A model generated the notes under the pieces. The model ran no database searches and had not been told where the DNA came from. It saw only the letters and a program-made list of their open reading frames with translations. A stretch of DNA of 14,511 nt from contig JAHFTP010000019.1 in NCBI GenBank assembly GCA_023265495.1, positions 1-14,511 on the forward strand. The letters run 5' to 3'. The translations under genes and the position numbers were made by a program. Shown here piece after piece: positions 1 to 7,003 of this stretch; positions within the stretch are counted from its first letter, which is position 1, and each line of letters starts with the position of its first letter. The DNA comes from Chlamydiota bacterium (GTDB lineage: Bacteria; Chlamydiota; Chlamydiia; Chlamydiales; Rhabdochlamydiaceae).

Positions 1-110
1 TGTGCATCAAACCAGCGAAATCTATGTAAAAAAAGCAGATTTCGCTGGTTTGATGCACAAAACCAGCGGAATCTAGATAAAAAAGGTGGATTTCGCTGAT
101 TTGATGAATA
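1..110. repeat. Two tandem palindromic repeat units, 51-base period
   Basis: Positions 1-23 and 37-59 are perfect reverse complements (23-base arms, 13-base A-rich loop). A second unit at 52-110 aligns to 1-59 in register, overlapping it by 8 bases, with about 13 differences in 59 positions. Its arms share the core AACCAGCG / CGCTG(G/A)TT but no longer pair perfectly. The first unit starts exactly at the window edge, so the array may continue to the left. Neither hairpin is followed by a T run, so a standard intrinsic terminator is not supported. It may be a palindromic intergenic repeat family or the remains of a small non-autonomous element; the sequence alone cannot decide. Confidence 0.85.
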
Positions 111-245
111 AAACCCAAATACCGGGAACCCCTACATTTTAAGCAGAAAGGTAAAAAATCTTAAAAAACTCTTTATAAAAAAACCTTGCAGGGCGTTAAA
201 TGAGGATTTGATGCTAAGATCGTTTTTTTACTATGTGGTGGGAAG
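111..245. other. Non-coding leader before the first gene
   Basis: This AT-rich stretch has several A runs and no credible coding sequence. A TTGCAG at 186-191 and a TAAGAT at 215-220 resemble promoter boxes, but their spacing (23 bases) is wrong for a sigma-70 promoter, so I do not call one. A frame opening at 233 is out of phase with the gene at 246 and looks like a shadow. Confidence 0.5.
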
Positions 246-791
246 ATGAGGGACAAGACAAACGAGCCAAAACAAGAAGGAATGCAAAGCAAGCAGGCAA
301 CGGTGCATTCTTCCGGTACAATAACAGACACCTCTCTCGCTCAAATCCGAGAGCAGATCAAGAATGTTATGATCCCCCTGCTCATAAAGGTATTTCATCT
401 CAAGCTGGAAGCGCAGCAGGCGACGAGCCCCCCCTCTAGGCTACATAAGAAAGAACCTCATGCCCAATTAGAGGACGTCATCGGACATTTACAGCGATTA
501 GATGAAGATCTAAAACAGCTGGGCCTATGGAGTCAAAGCTGCAGGAGTCAGATCCATAAAGTATTAAATGAAATTGAAGAGGAGGTAAAGCCCCCTTCTT
601 TTTCTTCTACAACCGCTACCCATCCTCATGTGCAAAAATTTTTAGCAGACGCTATAGCCACACAAAAAGAAGGTGGCAAAACGCAAAAACCTCTTACCTA
701 CACACAAAAAGAAGTCCTCTATCCTTCTCAAGACTGCGAGTTCCCCAAGACAAATCCCCCTCATTGGTGGCAAAAGATTTTTGGCAGCTGA
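246..791 (+). CDS. Hypothetical soluble protein upstream of mutS
   Basis: I do not recognise this 181-residue protein. It has no signal peptide or membrane segment. The first 25 residues are polar and low in complexity; residues about 30-58 and 73-115 look helical, the second with an acidic, heptad-like character (EDVIGHLQRLDEDL, then LNEIEEEV). The tail is rich in Pro, Thr and Lys and ends in PPHWWQKIFGS, a tryptophan-aromatic C-terminus that may be conserved. A GGGAAG lies just before the ATG at 246, rather close to it. The gene ends 68 bases before mutS on the same strand. In Chlamydia a small gene of unknown function (CT793, from memory) also sits next to mutS, so this could be a positional counterpart; that is inference. 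Confidence 0.7.
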   Translation: MRDKTNEPKQEGMQSKQATVHSSGTITDTSLAQIREQIKNVMIPLLIKVFHLKLEAQQATSPPSRLHKKEPHAQLEDVIGHLQRLDEDLKQLGLWSQSCRSQIHKVLNEIEEEVKPPSFSSTTATHPHVQKFLADAIATQKEGGKTQKPLTYTQKEVLYPSQDCEFPKTNPPHWWQKIFGS

Positions 792-799
792 TTTTTCTC

Positions 800-829
800 T
801 TGCCTTTACACTCACTTCCCTTACATAAT
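800..829 (+). promoter_or_regulatory. Possible mutS promoter
   Basis: TTGCCT at 800-805 and CATAAT at 824-829 are 18 bases apart; the alternative -10 TACATA at 822-827 gives 16. They lie in the 68-base gap before mutS, which itself lacks a Shine-Dalgarno sequence. Confidence 0.35.
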
Positions 830-859
830 TGCATTTTGTAGCAGCAAAAACTCATTCCC

Positions 860-3469
860 ATGACTATCGACACAAGTAATGACGCAAAGATTTCTCCCAT
901 GATGATCCAATGGCACGCCTGTAAAAAACAGGCGGGAACGGCCCTGTTGTTGTTTCGCCTTGGCGACTTCTATGAAGCATTCTATGACGATGCGATCCTC
1001 TTATCTAAAGAGCTCGACCTTACCCTGACAAAAAGACAAGATATCCCCATGGCAGGCATCCCCTTTCATACGAGCGATACTTATGTAGATCGCCTCGTAG
1101 GGAAAGGATATCGCGTAGCTATTGCTGAGCAGATGGAAGATCCTAAGCAAGTCAAAGGCCTCGTCAAAAGAGAGATCGTACGTATTGTCACTCCGGGATC
1201 TGTTGTTACCTCAAGTCTCCTATCAGAAAAAAATAATAACTACCTAGCTTGCCTCATCCAAGTAAACCAAATCCTTGGCCTTGCACTGCTAGATCTGACC
1301 ACAGCAGAATTTCGTGTGTATGAGTTTGAACATACAGGAGCGCTTCTAGATGAGCTAGCAAGGCTGAGACCCAAAGAGCTCCTCCTTTCTGAAAAGACCT
1401 TTGAGCATCAGAAATCTTTATTAGAAGAGTGTAAAAAGGACCTCTCTTTCGTATTCGTTGTAAAAGAAGATTGGCATTTTGCCTTTCAGCACTGCCACGA
1501 CTACCTCATTAAACATTTTAGCGTACACTCCTTAGATGGTTTTGGCTTGAAGCCTATGCACGCTGCCACAATAGCAGCGGGAAGCCTTCTCATCTACGTG
1601 CAAGAGGAACTTAGCATCCCTCTAAAACACGTGCAGTCCCTACAGAAAGAGACGACAAGCTCCTATATGTCCATAGATAGCGCCACACTAAGACATTTAG
1701 AGCTGATCCACTCCCTCCACGACAAGCAAGATTCTTTTACCTTACTGCATTTCCTAGATAAAACTTCCACTCCGATGGGGGGAAGGCTTTTAAAACAATG
1801 GATCATGCACCCTCTGTTAGAAGTGGATGCCATCTTACAGAGGCAAGAAGCCCTCTCTTTTTTCCTCTCTTCTCCTGCTATTACCTTATTGCCGCAGAAG
1901 CTCGAGCAAGTAAGAGACTTAGAGCGACTCATCATGCGCGTGGAAACGGGGTATGCCTCCCCAAGAGATTTGGTCGCCGTCAAACTTTCCCTAGAGCAGA
2001 TCCCCCATGTTTTGCAGATCTTACAAAACTGCAGCTCCAGCTATCTCCATGACGCTCTAGACAAGCTCTTTGATGCAAGTGAGATCGTCGCCCTCATCCA
2101 AAAAGCTATCGTCAACGAGCCCCCTTTTCGCTTGAGCGATGGGAATGTGTTTAAAAGGGGATATGATGACGAGCTCGACGAACTCAAAAACATACAGTCC
2201 CACAGCAGCGAGTGGATAGCCAGATACCAAACGAGCTTAAGAGAGAGTGCGAACATTAAAACCTTAAAAGTAGGCTATACCAAGGCTTTTGGCTACTATA
2301 TCGAGGTGAGCAGAGGACAAGCAGATAAAATCCCTCCTTTCTTCCAAAGAAGACAGACGCTTGTGAATGCAGAGCGCTTCGTGACGGATGAGTTAAAAGA
2401 ATTTGAACATAAAATCCTCTCTGCAGAAGAAAAAATTGCTGCCAAAGAGCAAGCTCTTTTTTCTGATCTGAAGGGATCGATCGCTGCAAAGGCTGCGCCC
2501 ATTAGGCAGATGGCTAGCTCCATTGCGAGGATAGACTGTATTTTAAGCCTTGCGCTCATTGCAAAAGCCCATCGTTTTACCAGGCCCATTATAGATGAGA
2601 GCGACATTTTCCACGTAGAAGAAGGAAGACATCCCGTAATAGAGTCGAGCCTCATCAGCGAGTCTTTCATTCCCAATGATGTCTTTATGGATAGTGAAAC
2701 TCAAAGACTTCTTCTCATCACAGGACCTAATATGGCTGGCAAGTCCACCTATATTAGACAGGTAGCTCTGCTAGCTATCCTAGCGCAGATGGGCTCCTTC
2801 CTCCCCGCAAAAAAAGCACATATTGGCATCATAGATAAGGTGTTCAGTCGCATAGGGGCTAGCGACAACCTCTCTAGAGGGCAGTCGACCTTCATGGTAG
2901 AAATGACAGAGACAGCCAACATCTTACACAACGTGACACCCAAGTCTCTTGTGATCCTAGATGAAATAGGAAGAGGGACGAGCACCTATGATGGGATCTC
3001 CATTGCATGGGCTGTAGCGCAATACCTTCTTACCACAAAAGGGAAAACAGCAAAAACCCTCTTCGCCACACACTACTGCGAATTGACAGAACTAGAAAAG
3101 CTCCTTCCGGGGGCTGTGAATTATCACATTGCCGTGCATGAGTCAGACAAAGGCATCATTTTCCTAAGGAAAATTGTAAGAGGGGGGACTGACAAAAGCT
3201 ACGGCATCCATGTGGCAAGACTTGCGGGACTTCCCCTGCCCGTTATCAAAAGGGCGGAGGAGATCTTGCACTCGCTGGAGACTTCGTCTTCGAGAAAGCC
3301 ATCCCCCTCTGCTAAGCCGCAAAGAGCTGTGCAGCTCTCTCTTTTTCCTGAAGAAAAACCCTCTCCCAACCAACCCGTTATTGATGAGATAAAACAGATA
3401 GATCCCCATCACCTCACCCCCATCGAAGCACTGAGAAAAATTGCTGAGTGGAAGGGGAAGGTTCTATGA
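860..3469 (+). CDS. mutS: DNA mismatch repair ATPase MutS
   Basis: MutS binds mismatches and small loops in DNA and starts methyl-independent or methyl-directed repair. At 869 residues it has the usual full MutS1 length. The N-terminal mismatch-reading motif is present as GDFYEAF, with the intercalating Phe and its Glu at F37 and E39. The C-terminal ABC-type ATPase shows Walker A GPNMAGKST at 622-630 and Walker B with the signature DEIGRGTSTYDG from D701. Near the end, QLSLF (825-829) matches the beta-clamp-binding motif of MutS proteins, followed by the conserved LTPIEALRKIAEWK tail typical of MutS C-termini. The start at 860 is chosen because MSPMM-type MutS N-termini begin just here (residues 11-16 ISPMMI). 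No mutL is visible in the window. The stop overlaps the next start (ATGA). Confidence 0.98.
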   Translation: MTIDTSNDAKISPMMIQWHACKKQAGTALLLFRLGDFYEAFYDDAILLSKELDLTLTKRQDIPMAGIPFHTSDTYVDRLVGKGYRVAIAEQMEDPKQVKGLVKREIVRIVTPGSVVTSSLLSEKNNNYLACLIQVNQILGLALLDLTTAEFRVYEFEHTGALLDELARLRPKELLLSEKTFEHQKSLLEECKKDLSFVFVVKEDWHFAFQHCHDYLIKHFSVHSLDGFGLKPMHAATIAAGSLLIYVQEELSIPLKHVQSLQKETTSSYMSIDSATLRHLELIHSLHDKQDSFTLLHFLDKTSTPMGGRLLKQWIMHPLLEVDAILQRQEALSFFLSSPAITLLPQKLEQVRDLERLIMRVETGYASPRDLVAVKLSLEQIPHVLQILQNCSSSYLHDALDKLFDASEIVALIQKAIVNEPPFRLSDGNVFKRGYDDELDELKNIQSHSSEWIARYQTSLRESANIKTLKVGYTKAFGYYIEVSRGQADKIPPFFQRRQTLVNAERFVTDELKEFEHKILSAEEKIAAKEQALFSDLKGSIAAKAAPIRQMASSIARIDCILSLALIAKAHRFTRPIIDESDIFHVEEGRHPVIESSLISESFIPNDVFMDSETQRLLLITGPNMAGKSTYIRQVALLAILAQMGSFLPAKKAHIGIIDKVFSRIGASDNLSRGQSTFMVEMTETANILHNVTPKSLVILDEIGRGTSTYDGISIAWAVAQYLLTTKGKTAKTLFATHYCELTELEKLLPGAVNYHIAVHESDKGIIFLRKIVRGGTDKSYGIHVARLAGLPLPVIKRAEEILHSLETSSSRKPSPSAKPQRAVQLSLFPEEKPSPNQPVIDEIKQIDPHHLTPIEALRKIAEWKGKVL

Positions 3470-3642
3470 TAACTCCTTATATACTTCTCTGCGTGGGGGC
3501 TCTGATCTTCGGTTCTTCCTGCCAAAATAAAAAAACTCCCCCTGATAAGATTTCCATGCAAGAACAAGAGAACTCCTTGGATAGCCCACCTAAAGAAGAG
3601 AAAAAAAGCCCACGCCCTAAAGTCGTACAAATCCAAAGATAG
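3466..3642 (+). CDS. Small secreted or lipoprotein-like protein
   Basis: The 58-residue product begins with a hydrophobic signal-like segment (residues 5-16, YILLCVGALIFG) and SSC at 17-19, then a highly charged Lys/Glu/Pro/Ser-rich tail. A lipobox would place Cys19 at the mature N-terminus, but -3 is Gly instead of the usual Leu/Val/Ile, so lipidation is uncertain; a relaxed lipobox is possible. The start at 3466 overlaps the mutS stop as ATGA and has the strong ribosome-binding sequence GGAAGGGGAAGG just upstream. An in-frame GTG at 3448 would place that sequence inside the gene and spoil the signal peptide, so I reject it. Translation is probably coupled to mutS. Function unknown. Confidence 0.6.
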   Translation: MITPYILLCVGALIFGSSCQNKKTPPDKISMQEQENSLDSPPKEEKKSPRPKVVQIQR

Positions 3643-3710
3643 CCTATCTCAAAAAAAGATTGGTTCGAATACATCCTATCGAATAAAAGGAAGAAAAAAA
3701 CCTCTTACTC

Positions 3711-4979
3711 ATGCAAAAAGACACCATCTCGTACAAAAACATTTTCGCGGCCCTTATTGGCAACTGTTTAGAATGGTATGACTATTCTCTCGCCGGGCTG
3801 ATCGCCCCTATATTTGCTATTACGTTCTTTGGGGAGGTGTCTGCCTTTGGCAAGATTGTTTTTCCGCTTATGATATTTGGCCTCGGCACATTTTTTAGGC
3901 CGATTGGAGCGATTCTTTTTGCCTACTTCGGAGATAGGGCGGGACGGAGGGCTACACTCATTTTTTCTATCAGCATAGTGGTTATAGGGATGTTGAGCTT
4001 AGGATTTCTTCCTCCCTATGCGACGATAGGAATCACTGCCACAATCCTATTTACCTTGATCAACATCTTAAATGGCCTCTCCTTTGGCGCTGAGCTGCCG
4101 GTGGCTGTCAGCTTACTCTACGAATCTTCTCCTAAGACCCATAGAACCTATGTAACAAGCCTTATCTATTGCGGCGCACTCTTTGGCATGATGTTAGGAT
4201 CCTTTGACTTTTCTTTCTTCACCATCGAGTATGGAATGAACACCTCTAGTATGTGGCGTCTCCCCTTTTTTATGGCAGGGATCTTAGGGATCATTGGCTT
4301 TATACTCAGAAAAAAAATCCATGAGTCCCCTCTCTTTTTAGAGGCCAAACATAAAAATGAATTAAGATCCTCTCCTACTCTCGATGTATTAAGAGAACAT
4401 CCAAAAGAGTATTTTATTTGCTGCGCCCTGGCGTTCCCTGAAGCTATAGCGTTCCATCTCATTTTGATTTTTACGCCTACCTTACACTACAAATTTCTAG
4501 GAAGGAACCTTACAGACTCCCTCATTCTCAGTATGCTCACTTTTATTATTGCCTTCCTGATGATCCCCTTCTTTGGGAAACTGGCCAACAGAATCGGTAA
4601 ATACAAACTCCTCTTGTACTCTTCATGGAGCTTCGTTTTACTGACTGTTCCCCTATACGATCTGATTATATCCATGGATTTTGGGGTGGCGCTTACAGGG
4701 CAGATCATTCTTTCCTTGCTTCTCTCTACTTTCTTAGCTCCCTACCCGGCCTCTCTCAGCTGTCTCTTTCCCACGTACTTACGATGCTCAGGCATCTCCC
4801 TATCTCATAATGTTGTTGTGGCCATCTTCGGAGGCACCGCTCCCCTCCTCGTAGCCACCCTCATACATTTTACCGGCATTTACCAAATGCCGGCCTTCTA
4901 TATTGCTTTTTCTTTCCTCTGCAGCTTGCTTGTACTACTTAGCCTAAAAGATCGCCATAAGCAGATACTGAGCAACTAA
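3711..4979 (+). CDS. MFS transporter, metabolite:H+ symporter (ProP-like) family
   Basis: This 422-residue inner-membrane protein has about twelve hydrophobic segments, as expected for the major facilitator superfamily. Two motifs place it in the metabolite:H+ symporter branch (ProP, ShiA, KgtP relatives): GNCLEWYDYSLAG at residues 17-29 in the first helix, and FFRPIGA...GDRAGRR at 61-80, which contains the MFS loop 2-3 motif with D75 and R80. The substrate cannot be read from the sequence; family members carry osmolytes, dicarboxylates or other organic acids, and in obligate intracellular bacteria such proteins import host metabolites. The ATG at 3711 is the first in frame before the conserved N-terminus; AAAGGAAG lies about 18 bases upstream, too far for an ideal ribosome-binding site. 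Confidence 0.9.
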   Translation: MQKDTISYKNIFAALIGNCLEWYDYSLAGLIAPIFAITFFGEVSAFGKIVFPLMIFGLGTFFRPIGAILFAYFGDRAGRRATLIFSISIVVIGMLSLGFLPPYATIGITATILFTLINILNGLSFGAELPVAVSLLYESSPKTHRTYVTSLIYCGALFGMMLGSFDFSFFTIEYGMNTSSMWRLPFFMAGILGIIGFILRKKIHESPLFLEAKHKNELRSSPTLDVLREHPKEYFICCALAFPEAIAFHLILIFTPTLHYKFLGRNLTDSLILSMLTFIIAFLMIPFFGKLANRIGKYKLLLYSSWSFVLLTVPLYDLIISMDFGVALTGQIILSLLLSTFLAPYPASLSCLFPTYLRCSGISLSHNVVVAIFGGTAPLLVATLIHFTGIYQMPAFYIAFSFLCSLLVLLSLKDRHKQILSN

Positions 4980-5158
4980 ATGCATACAACACTTAAACTC
5001 GGTCTGAATCAGACAATCGATTTACGGTCGCTTAGGGGATCATATGAGCAATTTTCACCTAGGATATCGACAGACTGGAAAACGTAACGATGACCAGCTT
5101 CGATTTTTACAGTTCACTCTACGTAATCGGAACCAAATGGCATTCTATCATGTTAGGC
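4980..5158. other. Probably decayed intergenic stretch
   Basis: There is no convincing gene here. An ATG at 5044 opens a 40-codon plus-strand frame ending at 5166 (residues begin MSNFHLGYRQTGKRNDD), and the same frame is open upstream only to a stop at 5005-5007. It has no ribosome-binding site, no domain I recognise, and it overlaps the end of the minus-strand antitoxin gene. Together with the neighbouring orphan antitoxin, it may be debris of a former accessory insertion. No terminator hairpin was seen for either flanking gene. Confidence 0.35.
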
Positions 5159-5440
5159 TTAACTGATTTTTAAGTGCCTGCCAAGAGCGCGTGCCGCTTT
5201 CGCAAATGTGCGAAGCGTAGATGGAAATTCGGGATCCAAAATGCGATCAATAGCAGAGCGACTTGTTTCCATCCGCTCAGCAGGTTTTGCCTTATCGACA
5301 CCCTGTTTTTTCATCTCTTTTTCCATTTGGAAAACAAAGATTTTTTTTGCAACAACTTCTTCAATTTCCTCTAACATGCCTTCTTCTTCAAGAAAGTCAT
5401 TAAAGTTAGACCCAATGTGTTTATTTTTTTTCATATTCAT
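5159..5440 (-). CDS. XRE-family antitoxin-like DNA-binding protein
   Basis: The 93-residue product resembles HigA/XRE-type antitoxins that pair with Gp49/HigB-like RNase toxins. The N-terminus has the family's lead-in (KHIGSNFNDFLEEEGMLEE, residues 7-25), followed by a helical segment and a helix-turn-helix region about 48-91 containing AERMETSRSAIDRILDPE and a final ALGRHLKIS strand. In this family the toxin gene normally lies directly upstream; here that position holds only 80 bases before the SNF transporter gene, so the antitoxin is an orphan. AAGGGAAG precedes the start; a second ATG two codons in is an equally possible start. It may now act as a stand-alone regulator, neutralise a toxin elsewhere, or be a relic. 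Confidence 0.8.
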   Translation of the reverse strand: MNMKKNKHIGSNFNDFLEEEGMLEEIEEVVAKKIFVFQMEKEMKKQGVDKAKPAERMETSRSAIDRILDPEFPSTLRTFAKAARALGRHLKIS

Positions 5441-5443
5441 CTC

Positions 5444-5500
5444 TTACTTCCCTTGCTCCTGTTGGAATTTTTTAGTCGACTTCTTTAAGGTAGAGCATCG
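5444..5500 (-). pseudogene. Possible C-terminal remnant of the cognate toxin gene
   Basis: Reading the minus strand directly before the antitoxin start gives a short open stretch with the tail LKKSTKKFQQEQGK and then a stop 3 bases before the antitoxin ATG. Gp49/HigB-like toxins commonly end in a KK(S/T)xKxP-type basic tail, and their stop lies close to the antitoxin start, so position and composition fit. An in-frame stop lies at 5501-5503 and the transporter gene begins to the right, so the rest of a toxin cannot be present. Chance resemblance over 14 residues is a real alternative. Confidence 0.3.
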
Positions 5501-5520
5501 CTAGGGGAAGAATTCAGGCA

Positions 5521-6879
5521 TCACAAACAAGGGAAAAGCCCACTTTTTTCCAAGACGATAAGAAGTACGGCTACGGGAACGAGATAGCGTATAAAAAAGA
5601 GCCATCCCTGCCACAGAAATCGCCATTTCGTCCCTTCAATAAACTCTTTCCATAGGATGTTTTTGTCTGTGTACCAACCTACAAAAAGGGCGGTGAACCA
5701 ACCCCCTATAGGAAGGAGCCAAACGCAGACGAGGTGATCCATGGTTCCGAGGAAATCGAACCCATAAATATCTTTCCAATGGGCAAGATAGGGCGTATTA
5801 GAAAGACAGCTTGGTATTCCTACGATGAAGGTAGAAGCACCGACAACAAGTGTCGCCCTTCTTCTGGACCACTTATACATGTCGATGAGGTTAGCTGCGA
5901 CTACTTCAATTAAAGGCACTGCTGAGGTAAGAGCACAAAAGACAAATAAAGCAAAAAAGACTGCTGAGAGAATAATAGAAGCTGGCAGCTGCTCAAACAA
6001 ATAAGGAAGGGTCTTGAAAACAAGGCCTGACCCACAAGAGGAGGGAAAGCCAAAAGTAAATACTACGGGGAAGATGCTAAGCGCAGCCAACAGGGCTACG
6101 ACGATCAACATAGACCCTATGATCAGCCCTGTTTTGGGTATGTCTTCACTTTTCTTCATGTAGCTGCCATAGGTGATCATAATTCCCTGTCCCAGGCTCA
6201 ATGTGAAGAAAGCAAGGCCCAAAGCCTCGAGCAGGCTGGTCGGATGAAAGTGAGCCACATCAGGATAGAAGACAAAATAAAAGGCTTTGCCAAATCCTTC
6301 TAAAGAAAGGCTATAGAAAAAGAGTCCGAGCAAGAGAACAAGCAGAATTTTCATCATGATCTTGCTCCAGTATTCAATCCCCTTTCTTACCCCGCAGACA
6401 ACGATGCCCATCGTAATAAGAGTGAATAGAGCATGCCAAAAAATGGTGATGAAAGCTGAAGAGGACATCTCATCAAAAATGGCAGATACCCTATCCGCTG
6501 AGACCCCTTTAAATACTCCGGTAAGCGACATAACTACATAGCTCATCCCCCAGCCCGCAATCACGCTATAGTAGGACATGATGAGGAAAGAAGAGAGGAC
6601 AGCGACCCATCCTACAGCCTTCCAATTGGGGGAGACCTTTTCACCGGTAAAGGCGCCAACAGCAGAGAGTTGGGTGCGCCTTCCCAACACAATCTCTGCA
6701 ATAAAGAGAGGGATCCCTACAAAAAGCACACAGGCGAGGTAAGCGAGGATAAAGAGTCCGCCTCCATTTTGTCCTACCGTGTAAGGGAACTTCCAGAGTA
6801 TGCCAAGGCCTATGGCGGAGCCTGCTGCTGCCATAATAAAACCAATGCGCGAACTCCAATGTTCTCTTAGCTGACTCAT
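5521..6879 (-). CDS. Neurotransmitter:sodium symporter (SNF/NSS) family transporter
   Basis: This 452-residue inner-membrane protein has the LeuT-fold NSS architecture with about 11-12 helices and probably imports an amino acid with Na+. The first helix reads GSAIGLGILWKFPY (residues 20-33), numbered exactly as in LeuT. TM6 carries FFTLSLGQG (224-232) and TM8 CALTSA (315-320), so the Na2 ligands G20, T318 and S319 are kept. Two Na1 ligands are not: the position of LeuT N27 is Ile27, and that of N286 in TM7 is Leu258. T226, matching LeuT T254, remains. The extracellular-gate Arg30 is Lys. AAAGGA lies 5 bases upstream of the ATG. It diverges from uvrC across 124 bases. The substrate is unknown; chlamydiae are amino-acid auxotrophs, which fits an importer. 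Confidence 0.92.
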   Translation of the reverse strand: MSQLREHWSSRIGFIMAAAGSAIGLGILWKFPYTVGQNGGGLFILAYLACVLFVGIPLFIAEIVLGRRTQLSAVGAFTGEKVSPNWKAVGWVAVLSSFLIMSYYSVIAGWGMSYVVMSLTGVFKGVSADRVSAIFDEMSSSAFITIFWHALFTLITMGIVVCGVRKGIEYWSKIMMKILLVLLLGLFFYSLSLEGFGKAFYFVFYPDVAHFHPTSLLEALGLAFFTLSLGQGIMITYGSYMKKSEDIPKTGLIIGSMLIVVALLAALSIFPVVFTFGFPSSCGSGLVFKTLPYLFEQLPASIILSAVFFALFVFCALTSAVPLIEVVAANLIDMYKWSRRRATLVVGASTFIVGIPSCLSNTPYLAHWKDIYGFDFLGTMDHLVCVWLLPIGGWFTALFVGWYTDKNILWKEFIEGTKWRFLWQGWLFFIRYLVPVAVLLIVLEKSGLFPCL

Positions 6880-6953
6880 GGTGTCCTTTACCTATTCTTG
6901 TGATTTGATGGGAAAGCTGAAATACAATGTTTTTTTGAAGACGTGCATTCTCA

Positions 6954-6982
6954 TTGGCAAAATTTTCCGGTACATCTACAAT
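6954..6982 (+). promoter_or_regulatory. uvrC promoter
   Basis: TTGGCA at 6954-6959 and TACAAT at 6977-6982 are separated by exactly 17 bases, a near-consensus sigma-70 promoter. Transcription would begin near 6989, giving a leader of about 15 bases to the ATG at 7004. This is a main reason for placing the uvrC start there. Confidence 0.65.
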
Positions 6983-7003
6983 AAAGTCAAACGAAAAAAA
7001 ATT

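Noticed and set aside
1..110. CRISPR array
   Set aside because: Only two units are seen, the whole unit is conserved with no variable spacer, and each unit is itself a long palindrome; no cas genes are present.
233..439. Separate 68-residue gene at the left
   Set aside because: It is out of phase with and mostly inside the 246-791 gene, has low-complexity Arg/Asn/Pro content and no ribosome-binding site.
5044..5166. 40-residue plus-strand peptide gene
   Set aside because: No ribosome-binding site, no recognisable motif, and its end overlaps the antitoxin gene; treated as probable decayed sequence.
6878..7003. N-terminal extension of uvrC
   Set aside because: UvrC from 7004 has full family length, and a well-formed promoter lies within the extension.
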